Below, piece by piece: positions 1 through 12,329 of a stretch of DNA of 64,000 nt (its first letter is position 1; every line of letters starts with the position of its first letter). A model generated the notes under the pieces. It made no database searches. It saw nothing but the letters and a program-made list of their open reading frames with translations, and was not told the origin of the DNA. Both the position numbers and the translations under genes were made by a program. The DNA is taken from contig CP114497.1 in NCBI GenBank assembly GCA_027186245.1, forward strand, positions 5,029,501 to 5,093,500, written 5' to 3'. This DNA is from Coriaria nepalensis (lineage: Eukaryota; Streptophyta; Magnoliopsida; Cucurbitales; Coriariaceae).

Positions 1-1610
1 TCCAAACGGCCTGATGTATCGTGGCCTCAATTTTCCCTTCTTGCCAAAACTCATTAGGCCTTTCATAGGTGAAACTTACAAAAATATAGAGTTTTCAATT
101 TGAAACTCCAAAGGTCTACGCCTTTTATCTACATAGTCAATACATAATCTCATTATTCCATCTTTCTTGCTTACAAACAAATCTAGTGCTTCCAATCTAC
201 TCTGATTGATTGTAGGGCCTTCAATCTGGGGTTGCATCACGTTGAGTCGTGGCCCTTGAGCCCCTAGTGGACTGGACTTTTTTTCTTCAATTGCTCAATG
301 GCGGCAGTCCTGAGCATAATGACCTTCCTTTCCATAACTATGATAGATATTTGAGCCTAATATGCATTCTCCTAGCTGTTTCCTTCTGCATTTTAGATAG
401 TTAGGAAAAACACCCCTATCAGCAATGTTTACCTTCCTCTTTTGTTATTGTTGACCATCGAAATTTCTCTTTCCCTTATTGCTCATGTACACCTTAGCCT
501 GATTGATTAATTGTTGGGTCTGAGATCCTTGACCCTTATGGAAATTATCATTTCCCTATTTGAATTGTCTCTTGGAGTTCTTTTGTGCCTCAAAGAACTT
601 ATTTTGTTCCTCCTTCACTCGAGCTAGGTGATACTCTGGTCGAAGGGTTCTTCTAACACATTATGCTATGGTAGTTGGGGGATTATCACCGCTATCAATA
701 ATAACGGCTAGTTTTGAGAAAAACATCTCCATCATTCTCCTAACTCTTTCCTCCTCGGTGTGTACAAAGAAAAGGCACAAGCGTGCTAATTAGTCAACTT
801 TTTGAACAATATCTATCACTGGCATATTTCCTTATTTAAGGTTAATAAACCTTATTTGCTGGGCTGCCATAATGTTCCTATTATAATATTTATCATTAAA
901 CTCTGCTACAAAATCTTCTCATGTCAATTATGCCACCAATAGTGAGCATTCTTCGTGAACATGTAGGTTGCACACATGACCTTCTCTCTCTCTCAATAAG
1001 ATCCATGAAATTCAAAACAGTTTGAATAGAGTACAACCACTCCTCAGCGACCAACGGATCCATTGAACTCTCAAATTTCGTGGGTGGGTTTCATACTACA
1101 AAAATGCTGATAAAGTGGCTCTTGTTGAATCTCTTGCATCCTATGATTACCACGGGCATGTCCTCGAGGTGGTATGTCCTCTTGTAGTACCTTATACTCT
1201 TGACCTTTTATCGAAATGCTTCCTTCACTATTTTGTCATTGTGACATTTTTCTCTATAATTCTCAATTTATGTGTTTTGTTTCTAAATGTTGTTGCAAGT
1301 TAGAAATCAACATTGCTAATTCTTATTATTTCCCTATATCTCGGGTACTAGCTTAGCTCGAGTAGCTCTAGTGCTTATGTTCTCATTTTTCTAGACATCT
1401 TATAACTTATGATCCTAACGTTTGGAAGTAGATATTTGTATCAACTCTCCAAGTACTATCTCGTAACATGTAACATGAAATACAATTGTGAAATGACATA
1501 ATTTGTATCTAAGAAACTCAATGCATTCACAAATTGAATCATTGAAATCAACAAACTAAATATACTTACTTAAACTTGTTGAGTTGGTGCGATGATGCGA
1601 GGTGGGGGAG
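1..1610 (-). pseudogene. Ty3/gypsy gag-pol remnant, internally deleted
   Basis: Read on the minus strand, this is a decayed Ty3/gypsy polyprotein. A retrotransposon Gag core lies near 1085-850, with a recognisable stretch reading DPLVAEEWLYSIQTVLNF near 1050. A nucleocapsid zinc knuckle lies at 345-305, reading YHSYGKEGHYAQDC: the first two Cys are now Tyr. At 175-135 a fragment of reverse transcriptase (KKDGIMRLCIDY) is followed without a break by the C-terminal part of integrase (KRRRPLEF, then KKGKLRPRYIRPFG) from about 132 to the window edge. The RT palm, RNase H and integrase core are therefore missing. Several in-frame stops and frameshifts are present, so no product is expected. The element runs off the left edge. 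Family assignment rests on Gag, RT and integrase motifs together and is fairly secure. Confidence 0.8.
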
Positions 1611-1618
1611 CAGGATTT

Positions 1619-1630
1619 TCTTTGATACCA
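1619..1630 (-). promoter_or_regulatory. Putative primer-binding site of the gypsy element
   Basis: The minus strand reads TGGTATCAAAGA here. This is close to the initiator-tRNA-Met primer site common in plant LTR elements (TGGTATCAGAGC). It is preceded by GGTCGTTATA, which resembles a gypsy LTR end (GGTCGTTACA) with one C-to-T change. It fits the Gag remnant that follows on the same strand. Confidence 0.6.
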
Positions 1631-1632
1631 AC

Positions 1633-3380
1633 TATAACGACCTGCGTTGTTTGAACCGTTACATTACTAACTCTTCCTTATAAAATTAGAGTAAAAAAAT
1701 TTTTTCCACCCAGGACTTAGCTTTGAAGAATCTTTTAAAACTTTCTTTATTAAAAGAGTTTCTTGACTAGTAGCAACATGTATCATATAAAAAAGGTATG
1801 TTATAGTGCTGCTATGAAATGTGCACATATCGACTATGAGATCTCAAAACATTTATAAGAAGGTTTTCGAGACATTGGATGATTCTTTATAATGCACCAA
1901 AATAATTGTAACTATCCTTATTTACAATATTAAAGCGAAAGTTTATAGCATAGCTATAGTCCTGGTACCACTACCTCCTCCGCAATCATCGCACTCTCTC
2001 GGCAAGTTTATTAGGGTAACTATATCAGTTACTTACCCTTAGTGCCTACAACATAGAACATAAGACGTGAGCTTTTGCTCAGTTAGTACAAACATAACTC
2101 ACAAAATAGTTATAAATGTATATGATGTATGAAACATGTAATATATGATAATCTTCAAATCCATATTCTTTATAAGGATTATTACATGCTTCTATCTTAC
2201 TCTTTCTTATACTTTCTTACTTTTCTTTTATTGGGTCCTATGTATGTACCAGTTGAGTGCTCGACCAATGGCAAGACGGAAGAGCGACCCGATCCGAACT
2301 TGCCTATGGCTCTTTCATGCCTCAGCATATATTGGCATAACTTATCATTTATTTCTATCTTCATATACTTCTTAATTTCTTAACATGAAACAGGAGTTAA
2401 ACTTTGCATGATGCTCAAGAATTTTCTATAAGCAGTAACTATAACGATCTTAGCACTCCTAACAGTCAATCATTTCATGACTACAAATCCATTAATAATG
2501 TGCACAATCATGCAATCATTAGAAATAACTCATCAAGTTTCAAAAATAGTTTCCAAGTTGTGATGAGGTTTGTACTTACTTTTTTTATTGTTTCTTTGCA
2601 TAACTTATCATGATCTCATCTTCATTGGGCCTCGGCCCTTCCTTCGAGAGGTTTTAGCATACTTTACGTAATTATCTCTTCATTGGGCCTCGACCCTTCC
2701 TTTAAGAGGTAACTTATCATGATCCTCTCTTCATTAGGCCTAGACCCTTCCTTTGAGAGGTATCAGCATACTTTACATAATTCTCTCTTGATTGGGCCTT
2801 GACCCTTCCTTCGAGAGGTATCAGCATAACGTTACTATCTATATTATTTTATTGCTTTCTTTTATACCTCTTACTTTCCTAGCATGAAATATGAGGTATT
2901 ATCGTTTTAATGGCTATATGTGTTTATGCAGTTATGCAATTTATAGGAGCAATATCCGTAACAGACTCACAACACTTATAGTAACGATCAACTTAGGATT
3001 TGAAATCACGCCCGCCAATGTGAACATCGTAACATTCATCAACAATGGCATATCAAGTTTCAAAAATAGATTCCATGTTATAGGTGAGATTTGTACTTAC
3101 TTGGATTATGTGCTTTCCTTGAAGGATTGTGTACTTCACGAACACTAGGTCAGTTGTTCGCCTATCCAATAAAGAATTTAACTTAGCTTAATAAAAACTT
3201 AACTTTCCATAAGCTGTTCTATTTAGTTAACTTATCAGCTATGCATTTCTCATTTATTTTTAGGAATCTAGTTCCAAGTCTTTTCTTATTATAAATGGCT
3301 TGATTAAATGAGTAACTTTTTCCAAAGTATTTCCTTCTAGATTATAATTTTTACCTTATGGTTCAAGCCATTATAGTTAA
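1633..3380 (-). repeat. Probable LTR of the gypsy element, outer limit not found
   Basis: This lies directly upstream (minus-strand sense) of the primer-binding site and carries no coding signal. It contains internal duplications: the segment around 2530-2582 (ATCAAGTTTCAAAAATAG and following) recurs around 3050-3102, and a four-copy tandem block lies between them. I assign it to the LTR from position only. The far LTR boundary and a matching second LTR are not visible in the window. Confidence 0.4.
2615..2825. repeat. Four-copy tandem repeat, ~35 bp core, 50-55 bp period
   Basis: Four degenerate copies of a unit containing CTTCATTGGGCCTCG and CCCTTCCTTCGAGAGG start near 2618, 2676, 2722 and 2783. 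They are separated by short spacers such as TATCAGCATACTTTAC. Each core is itself weakly palindromic (CTCTC at one end, GAGAG at the other). The block lies in the probable gypsy LTR. Confidence 0.8.
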
Positions 3381-3404
3381 CCCATCGAAATAGTTTTATT
3401 GCTG

Positions 3405-3960
3405 ATATAATAGCTATTGAGGCATCGAGTATGTCCAGGAGTCGAGTATGTCGAGGCATCGAGTACATTAAGTATGTCAAGGGGTCGAGGGGTGAAGTAT
3501 GTCAAGGGGTCGAGTATGTCAAGAAGTTGAGTACTTCGTATATTAGAGGAGTCGAGTACATCGAGCACCCTGCATAATAGAGGCTCGCATATTGTTGAGT
3601 CAAGTACGTCAAGCATCTCGCATATTGGAGGCACCAAGTACGTCGAGCACCTCATATGATAGAGGCATCGAGTGCGTCGAGCATCTCGCATATTAGAGGC
3701 GTCGAGTACATCTAGTGTGTGAAGGCGTTGAGTGCTTCACAAGTACGTGGAGCGTCAAGTACGTCAAGCACCTCGTATATTGGAGGCATCAAGTACGTTG
3801 AGCACCTTATATAATGGAGGCATCGAGAATGTTAAGTATGTCGAGCCATTTGCATATTGGAGGTGTCAAGTACGTTGAGGCGTCAAGGCATCAAGGCGTC
3901 ATGGCATCAAGGCGTCAAGGCATCAAGGTGTCAAGGCGTCGAGTACGTCAAGTCATTCAT
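3405..3960. repeat. Minisatellite, GAGTACGTCGAGCACCTC-type units
   Basis: About ten imperfect copies of a ~45-60 bp unit combining GGCATCGAGTACGTC, GAGCACCTCGCATATTGGAG and close variants. They are followed at 3875-3945 by a short-period array of alternating GGCGTCAA and GGCATCAA. The array also creates a spurious minus-strand reading frame. It could belong to the gypsy LTR on its left or to the decayed MULE on its right. The right-hand reading is attractive because other MULEs in this window carry a private array beyond the 3' end of their transposase. Confidence 0.85.
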
Positions 3961-3999
3961 GTTAACTTCTAAAATTTTAGGTCTCAGTGATTACAAATC

Positions 4000-5000
4000 T
4001 GTTTGGGTGTTCTTGGTGTCCCTAGAAAGCAACAAAAGTTGAGTTTCTTAATATAATTATTACATACTTTTTTCACTATTTGAAGCTTTTCATAATTGGA
4101 TTCTTTTAATAGACTGTTATTCTGTTTTATTTCATTCTTTTCCAGATTGCAACTTAAACACATAACCCATCAACTACTCTTACATGTAAACCTTGATTGT
4201 ACCATTGTTTTTCTAGATCTTAATGATTATGCTAGATCTAGTAATCCTATGTATATATACACTACAAGTATTATATTTCTCTATACTTGTTATAGCATCA
4301 AATATTAGTTTCAAGTATAGGTAAACCAATTTAAAATTTAAAGGTTAAAAAGAATCCAGTAGATCCATGTAAGAGAAAGTAAACATACTTCTCTTAATAG
4401 TGATGAGTAAGCAAGATGGTGGTTTTTACAAAGTTGATGGTTGCTTCTTTTGTTTAGTATTTAAGGAAAATAACTAGAAAATGAAGGAAGGCCCTCATCA
4501 TCTTTTATTAAGCTTGACCGATAAATGCTAAGTGTCAAATTACTCAAGCTTAGGTTGGCACTCCTATATGGCTTTAAGGATGAATCATTTCATACCAATG
4601 ATCAGTGTGTTGTGCTGGTGGTGTCAACATAAGGTCACAAATTTTTTTTGTTGAATTTATTATCATTATTATTATTATAATTTGTATTTATTTCTTTACT
4701 TACATATGCCTTGTGAAATCCTATACACAGGATGAGGCAATTTAACACTATAAAACTTCATTGTTACTTAACTATAATTTATTTGCGTACCAACTACATA
4801 TTGTTAGAAATTCATGGGGTTTACACCCGGTCTAAGATTTCGATCCGGACTCGTACGCATTTTTTTTCTTCTAATTTTCTTGTTAGAGTTATTATACATC
4901 CTAAATAAACATCTAAAAAAACATAATAAATATCCCATAAACATATCACACATATAAATAAAGATCCCAAATAAATATAATTCTTCTAACGAAATAATGA
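4000..5000. other. No recognisable feature
   Basis: AT-rich sequence without a convincing reading frame, domain or repeat. Short open frames here have no coding character and no recognisable motif. Confidence 0.5.
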
Positions 5001-5008
5001 ATATAACA

Positions 5009-6450
5009 TTATGAAGTGTTTTCAACAAATGCTAGTGTAATCAGATTCTGAAAAGTCTTCCTGTTGTGTCCAAGAGATCCGGAATTACTACATTTTCTTC
5101 TCCTCTGTGTTTGTTTACCGATTGACAATATACATTTATTTTTGGGTCTTCCACTCTGTTTACGCACGATGGGTGCCACCATTGACCAAATCCTTTCTAG
5201 AATATCCCACTCATAAGATGATGGTACAAAATAAATTGATTCTACATATGTGGCCCTTCAATATTCAATGGAGTATAATGGATCACATAATGAGTACATA
5301 ATTACACTTATAGACTTTGCAACAGCTATGACATGTGTGCACAAAATTCTATCTAAGTCAAACACCCTATATTTGCAACTCTTGTCCCATATGTTGACAA
5401 CAACTCTAGTATCATCTTGTATTACTTTAAACATATCAGCATCCACACTTTCAACCTTCATTGTCTGACATTCTTTGTGTCTATTTCCTAGTAGTTTCAT
5501 TACCTTATGAGTGCATCGCTTGGTATGTTGATTCGCTTCATTTTTTATAGTGTTAAACTAAGTTGGCATCATCTTCCTAATACTTTCAAGCAATGCTATA
5601 ATTGGATATTCACATGCATCATTCAATGCAGCATTATGCAATTCAGAATTATTATTTGTCATGATGTTGTATCTATGACCCTATAAATAAGCTATTGACC
5701 AGGGTTTGAAACCAATATCATCCACGTACGATACCACATCAAGATGCACTCTTCTGATACCAAAGAAATATTTATTGAAATCTGCTATTGTATATGCTTT
5801 GGATGCTGTCTTGAATAGAGAGGTTATTCTACCGCTCATAAATTTTGACTTGATATTTTGCTCGATTTGCCAAATACATGCACCATGTTTTGAATTTGAA
5901 TAAACACTTTTCTAGCATTTCTAATACTTTGTGCTCGATCTAAAATAATCACCAAATTGAGAATATCATATATTATTTCTCGAAACTTAGTCAAGAACCA
6001 AGTCCACGATGCCTCATTCTCCAAATTGACTATAGCCTATGCCAACTGATATAGTTACTTATTACTATCTTGTGCGGTTGCGGTTAGACGCATCCTTCTG
6101 TATTTATCTTTCAAAATGGTCCCATCAATACCAATAACCTTTTGCATTAAATGGAACCTCTTAATGGATGCCATAACAGCCATGAAAAAAATAAAGAAAT
6201 CTTTCTTCTCCATTCGTCTGAATTACATTTATAGTATCTGAATTCATGAGTTTCATCACAACATAGTAATATGGTAACCTTGCATAGCTATCTTTGGCCA
6301 TACCCCGAACAAGATCACGTGCAATATACCTTTGTTTCCATACCTTTTAATAAGTAATATTTACCCTTATATTATTCAATTATTTTGAAGTATCGGCATC
6401 ATCTTTCCATTCCCCACGGAAATAAATTAGTATGAATACAGATGCTGATG
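5009..6450 (-). pseudogene. Mutator-like (MULE/MuDR) transposase remnant
   Basis: Read on minus from about 6385, conserved blocks follow in order. There is a pre-catalytic block (KVWKQRYIARDLVRGMAK, near 6340), then the MULE transposase core near 6130 with VIGIDGTILKDKYR (first catalytic Asp region), then ENEASWTWFLTKFRE near 6010. Next come NLVIILDRAQSIRNA near 5940 and a SWIM zinc finger near 5350 reading CKYRVFDLDRILCTH, whose second Cys is now Tyr. A C-terminal zinc knuckle near 5070 reads CSNSGSLGHNRKTF, with two Cys lost. A stop at 5011-5009 follows VENTS. Internal stops and frameshifts are scattered throughout, so it is dead. Related fragments lie at 19.4-20.0, 25.4-25.8, 47.3 and 59.5-60.1 kb. 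No terminal inverted repeats were identified for this copy. Confidence 0.85.
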
Positions 6451-6499
6451 TCATTCCTAAAAAAATTTGAGATCAATATTTGAAAAAAAAAATGATAAA

Positions 6500-7478
6500 A
6501 TACAAATACAAGATTTCAGTCTAGTAAAAATTAGGCCAAATCGATTAAAAAAAAATTAAAACAGATATAAATAGAGATCCTTACCTATCACAACTTGACT
6601 TAGAGTAGTAATGAGTAAATGGAGTAAAGTGAGTGTTCTTTGTGTTCTTATAGATTGTCGGGTGTCGGGATAGAAAGAGAGAAAGAGAGAAGGAGAATGA
6701 AGAATGAAATATAAAAAAGAATTGGGTTATTAAGAATTTCAATTTTTGTAAGTAAAATAAATTAAATTAAGATATTAAAATTTCATTAAAAGAAGGGCAG
6801 TTAACTAATCCTCCCTACTAAAAAGAACCTTATTTGGTCAAAGTGAAGCGTAGTGTATATAGTCAGCTTTGAGCCAAAGCTGTCAAGATCTTGATACAGA
6901 ATGAAACTATTTCAGCATCTCTTCTGGTACGATGGGGCATTATATATATATGAAACTAATCCTCTCCATCATGTTTGTAGAGTTATATCATTTGACACAA
7001 GTTATGTCGCATAACTGGACTCTAGGCACCCTAGTCGTAATAAAAGACCGGAAATAAATACCACCAACCTCTATCCTGAAGAAGGAAGGATATTAATATA
7101 ATGCAATGGGTGACGTGTACAAGGAAATCATGTTGATGCATGACTAACCCATGGCTGTATGAAGGTTTTGGCCAAAAATAAGCCTGTAGAAGGAAAATAA
7201 TACCGAAATTTACTTCCAATATTGAATAGTATAATATGCATACAATTACAACAAAAGTAACCATTCTGATTGTTTAACAAATGCTTTCTTTAACCTCCCC
7301 CTACTAAAAATCATCAATTCTTTTTTGTTATTACTTTTGCAATACTCGTGATTGCAATGTTCATCACAACACTGATTCTATGTTACAGGAGCAATTACTC
7401 CGAAAATTATTTTAGTACATATTTTGCGGTAAAGTAGGCCTAATGGGGCCCACTCATTCTGAGGTTGTATACATGATT
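6500..7478. other. Former MULE flank and 3' side of the adenylate kinase gene
   Basis: 6500-6850 is AT-rich and contains a GA-rich tract (6675-6700) like tracts beside the other MULE fragments. 7270-7478 directly follows the adenylate kinase stop codon on the minus strand and probably holds its 3' untranslated region. I see no additional gene. Confidence 0.4.
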
Positions 7479-10400
7479 CTAACCTCCCAGTGATCCTGAC
7501 GTAGCATTCCTTAGCTCGACCAGTTGCGTCAATGCGCCATCGATTTGGGCAAATACAACTTCCTTCGGAACATTCCCTTCAATCTGGAAAAACAAAACAG
7601 GTACATACAAACAGTGCATGAGAAACCAGTGCTATTATAATCATTATGACAGTCTATCTTTTCACTCTTCATCTTTATTTCTGATCAGCTTTCAAGACAG
7701 AGAGAGAAAGAGAGATGCCTTGACTGTTATGTCTTCAAACATTGAAAGGACAGCCTCCACATTCTGGTGGTGGGTTTGCAGCCGTAATTTAACCTAGAAA
7801 GACAAGCTAAAGGATGAATAAACTAACTTCAAGTTAAAGCACCAAACACTAGGTAGAATGAATACTAGATCCCACCTTTTCTTCTGTATCATCAAAGCGT
7901 TGGCTAAGCCTAGCTGCAATTTCTTCAGTCTCAGGGGGGAAATACTTCATGTGATATATTTTCCCAGTTACAGGATCCAACCTTCGTCCAACAACTCTCT
8001 CTACAAGAATATCTTCAGGGACCTGCATAAGTTAAAAAGTTCAGGTCATTCATAGAAGAACATACTATATATTCATAGAAGAACATTCATAGAAGAACCA
8101 ACCCATGTCGATCAGATTTTTACAGGCACAAGTTGATATTCATGCTTTACATTCCAGACATCTAAACTTATTTTCAACTTTTGAATCATATAGGAATATT
8201 TCATCTGTCTATGAGTTTGGTTCCCAGGAATTGAAGGCATAAGCATCTAAACCCACCGACATCATATGTCAGGATAATCAAATTCCGATTAATATCCTAA
8301 AGATCATGTGGACAAAGTGCCCACCCTAAGTTATGCAAAAAGGGGAAAAATTAAAAGCTACTTGGTAGGTTTCTGGGAATTACTCCTAGGAGAGGTATCA
8401 GAAGTTCCATGGTTTGACTGGAACTCAATACCAAGTAACAAATCTATAGATAAAAATGTCATGGCAACATCTAAGAGCTACTAAAAATCATTTATAGGTT
8501 ATCAATCAACAGTAAACCCCAAGAAAAAATTATTCTTCACTCTTGATATAACTCCAATCTTGATAAATAATTTATAAAAAAGAAGGAGAAGAACAAAAGC
8601 CTTTAATGTTTGGTCCAACAAATATGTAATTTAAGAACCTAATACACTAACATGAACAGGTTTTGTAACAGTACAAAGTCTAGTAGAAGAGTAGAGCTCT
8701 AGATTAACTTCCTTGTAGAGTGTAGACCATGTTTTACTCTCAGGCTCACTGAATTAAAACACGAGACTCTGAATTGGGCTTATATTAATTCCTCCTATAC
8801 ACTTTTGGGGCGCTGATTTCTACTTTTGCTTACCTTGACAGCATATGATTCAAGGAAGTTATTCCCAAAATCAGACGTAGGTGCAGATCTCTCATTCCTG
8901 AAATCACATTTAGCAATCTAAGTGCCATATGAATACAAAGGGCCCCCTTTGTTTGAAAAGAAATCTCATAGCCCACAGCTCTGGCTGATACAATATAATC
9001 ATCAAGAACATCTTCAATCCCTCCTTTAGGCTTGGATATATTCTTAGAAGCCAGAGCTGCTCTATCTCTGCAATTCCTTCCATATTCTCTTTATAGTAAT
9101 ATAGTATAAGCTCGATCTTGAAGATTACAAGCACAGGTCCCCACAACTCAAGCCACACCAAAACATAGGTATTCAGACCTGTTATTTTTTTTATTTTTAC
9201 ATTTGATTTGATTTCTTAATTTAATTAAATTTTTTTGTTTTTACATTTTTTTATTCCCTGCCATTCCAAAGTTATCTTACCTCATCATAATTCTCCTAAT
9301 CTACTTAGAAAGGTGTTCCAACTCAGCACAATACCTCACTTCAATAAGTAATGTAACTAAGTCAATGGGTTTGCTAGGAAATTTGAGAAAAGTTACTAAT
9401 GGACTTTGACCAGGAACATAAATACAAAACATGTAGTATACAAATTTGGCATTAGAACAATTTGATCCCAGTTTGTAATTGTAACATGACTAAACATCTT
9501 TGCAATTCCTATAAACTATATGACACCAAAAACCCTTGATGCTTGGACTTTGGGGACACTTAAAAAGAAATAAGGTACCTGGCATAATGATCTAAAAAGT
9601 TACTATCCATGAACAGATCATATATATTACCCGAGAATATGTTCATTATTGTTTCTGTAAACAGTTATATAAATAATCTATCCCTTGCAGATCCCGTTTC
9701 ACCCATAATTCACCAAAAAGCGGTAGGCAAAAGTCCCGTCAGGATCGGAATTGGGTGGTTTCGGTCTCGGTCCTGACTTTACCGGTACCGGTAGGGGGTA
9801 TGGTACAAAATTACTAGTATTGACTCGGTACCGGAATAGTGACAGTACCGGAACAGGCACCAAGACTCCCAGTTTTTATGAACCTTGCCAGCCAAAGAAG
9901 GAGGAATCCTAGCCCGAAGAAGGAAAAAAAAATGCAGTCGTGTGTTTCCCTAGCCCAGAAGAAGAAGAAGAAGAATGGTTGAGCCCGTGTCTCTGAGAGA
10001 GAGAGAGTGATAGCTGAAAGAACAGAAGCCAGGGCTAGGGCCGAGAGAGAGAGATAATGAAGATGAGAGAGGTGCTTTTTTAGAAAAAATATATATATAT
10101 ATATTAGAGAGCCCTAACCGGTACTCAAGACACGCACTGGTTTCAAAATTCGTCCCAGACCCGGTATCCAATAATGGGACCGATATCTTAATTGATACCC
10201 GTACCAGCCGGGTGCAGAACTGGGATTCCAGTCAGGATCAGGACATTTGTCCACCCCTAGAGTTTGCCTATCATTGTTCCTCTTATAGACTTCAAGTGAC
10301 TAAGTTCAAAGTTAGTGAATACACATCTTGTTATCCAACACGAGGGACATTTTGCCCATTTATGTTCTTTCTATACACCTCCGACTAATTTCTACAAGAG

Positions 10401-12280
10401 TACCAAGGTTGGAGTTTGTAAATCTTTTCTTAATACTTTTGTAATTCAATATCAAATAAACATTCATAACATGCCAACAATAACAAGAACAAATACTTAC
10501 TTCCAAGAGAATGAAAAGATCTGGCTGAAATCCATATTTCTTAAGAGCATTTGCTTGTGAGGAACTCCTAGGATATCCATCCAAAAGCCAACCATTTTCT
10601 TGAGCATCTGGCTGTGATAACCGCTCCTTCACCATCTACACAATGTAGGAAAAGAAATTACTATATAGTAAAAGTGAGGTTATCACAACTCAACACACAT
10701 TTAGGATTTACCTACCATCACAACTATTTCATCAGGGACCAATTTTCCTTTCTCCATATGTTCCTTTGCCTTCCTCCCATTTTTGCTGCCAGCAGCAACT
10801 TCTGCTCTTAGTAAATCTCCAGCTGCAACGTGTACCAAACCATACTGCATATATAAGGGTGACTTGATTCAATCTGCTTTTCTTCATGAGCAATGTGAAA
10901 TGAGAAATTCATATGTAAATAAATTTCAAGAGCCAACAAAATCATCATGAACAACAACAATAATATTAATAATCTTAAACTACGAGCAACAACAATAATA
11001 TTAATAATGTTAAACTACTAGATTACTCATTATGAAAGTTGATGAAAATGATTAGTGACATGATTTCTCTCGACCCATGACTCATTATGGAGCGCAGGTT
11101 CTTTATGGCGGAAGAGCTCAACACACATGTTAGAAACTTTAGTCCAAATCCAGAGAATTTTGGTGCTTTGAGCACCAATTCTCATCGCATAGATATCTTT
11201 TGAAAAAGCTAAGCTTTTAGAGGTCATTTTAGGACTCGATATTCAAGGGATAGAGCGATACACAGGCTCCTGATAAGTACTCTGACTAAATGCTCCTATT
11301 AATTTGCCCAAGAATAAAAAGAGGTACACCTATTCAATATCTTTTAGATCAACATGCATCACACATTGAAAAAAGAGCAATTGCCTATCACACACGTTTT
11401 CTTTATTCTATTCATCAAATAAATGTGACTATAGGCTAGTTGAAATGTTTAGCATCATTATCTTCCCCCATAGGTAATAAACCTGTCAGTAGAACAATAG
11501 TTTTGAGGTCAGTTATATAAAAAGTATCTTGGGAGTCCCATTAAGTAATTTTCTGTAACATGTGCTTAAATTGAAATATAACCATATCCCTTATTAACAG
11601 TAAACAATCAATTATTTCAAAGATTTCAGCACTGAATAATGTACAAAAATAAAATCGTACACATAATTTGGCAAATCAAAAGGTTCTATCTATGTAGCTC
11701 CAAATAGGTATCCTGAACCTGATAATCTTGGAGGCTATTACATACAGTTCAAAGTTGAAATAAAGCTGAGAGAAGAGAAAATGGCGGCCGGAGAGTTAAG
11801 GAAATGGCTTACTTTCTTGGTGATAAGCTCACATTGTGTTCCTTTACCAGAAGCAGGAGCGCCGGATATCATAATTTTGGGAGGATCTGGTTTTCCAGAC
11901 GCCATAACCTGCTAACATACAGAATCGAGCCCAGTCACGAAATTTGTAATATTCAGAGAAATCTCCAACCAATCAACATCAGTTATCCACTCTCATACTC
12001 TATCTATACAAATTCTCCCTCCCTACCATAGATTGGTATATCAAAATTCAGAGAAAGGAAACAAAATCAGACATACCAGTAGCTGGCAAGATTTGCTAGC
12101 GCGTAGAGAGGGGGAAACGAAGGAATGAGGGGATGCTTGGAAAGAAAGGGTAGAATTAGAGGGAATGAAAGAGCATTGAGGGGAAATGGACTTAGGAGAC
12201 GATGATTGAAGCTGTTGTTGTTGAGACGGAGAGAGAAGATTCCGGTACAAAACGGCGGAGACGGTCGAATGGAGAGCCAT
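7479..12280 (-). CDS. Adenylate kinase, predicted plastid-targeted (7 exons)
   Basis: Catalyses ATP + AMP = 2 ADP; predicted to act in the plastid stroma. Coding exons on minus: 12280-12077, 11908-11813, 10844-10716, 10635-10501, 8022-7876, 7793-7719 and 7583-7479. All junctions are phase 0, giving 296 residues. Residues 1-68 are Ser-rich and basic, like a chloroplast transit peptide. The P-loop [10 protein letters not shown] lies at 84-93 and the AMP-binding segment [10 protein letters not shown] at 158-167. The LID region starts at [13 protein letters not shown] (200-212), followed by [12 protein letters not shown]. The length fits plant plastid adenylate kinases (about 280-300). I start at 12280 because the leader is typical from there; an in-frame ATG at 12319 is the alternative. 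Intron 6 begins with GC rather than GT. Intron 4 (2.5 kb) holds a hAT-like insertion. All catalytic motifs look intact, so the gene is probably functional. Confidence 0.93.
9710..10260. mobile_element. Non-autonomous hAT-like element in adenylate kinase intron 4
   Basis: The right end read inward on minus begins TAGGGGTGGACAAATGTCC. The left end near 9721 reads GGTAGGCAAAAGTCCCG, so the two ends form an imperfect terminal inverted repeat of about 15-20 bp. A YAGGGGYGG-like tip is typical of plant hAT elements. The interior is unusually rich in GGTACCGG-type words and holds (AAG)n, (GA)n and (AT)n microsatellites, with no coding capacity. I could not identify a convincing 8-bp target duplication, so the exact limits are approximate. 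Confidence 0.55.
10949..11018. repeat. Two-copy 35-bp tandem duplication
   Basis: Units 10949-10983 and 10984-11018 differ at only two positions. Each consists of CAACAACAATAATATTAATAA followed by a short tail ending TTAAACTAC. They lie in intron 2 of the adenylate kinase gene. Confidence 0.85.
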
Positions 12281-12329
12281 GATTTGCTGTTCGATCTCCT
12301 CTCTCCCTCCTTCGATCACCGCCTTTCAG

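Noticed and set aside
3377..3691. 104-residue open frame on minus
   Set aside because: It is produced by the minisatellite (repeated STPRPLDILDVLD-like words) and has no family resemblance.
3405..3960. CRISPR-like array
   Set aside because: Units are contiguous or separated by repeated sequence, not by unique spacers, and the genome is a plant's.
9178..9260. T-rich stretch as a possible SINE or LINE tail
   Set aside because: Simple AT/T-rich sequence without a body or target duplication.
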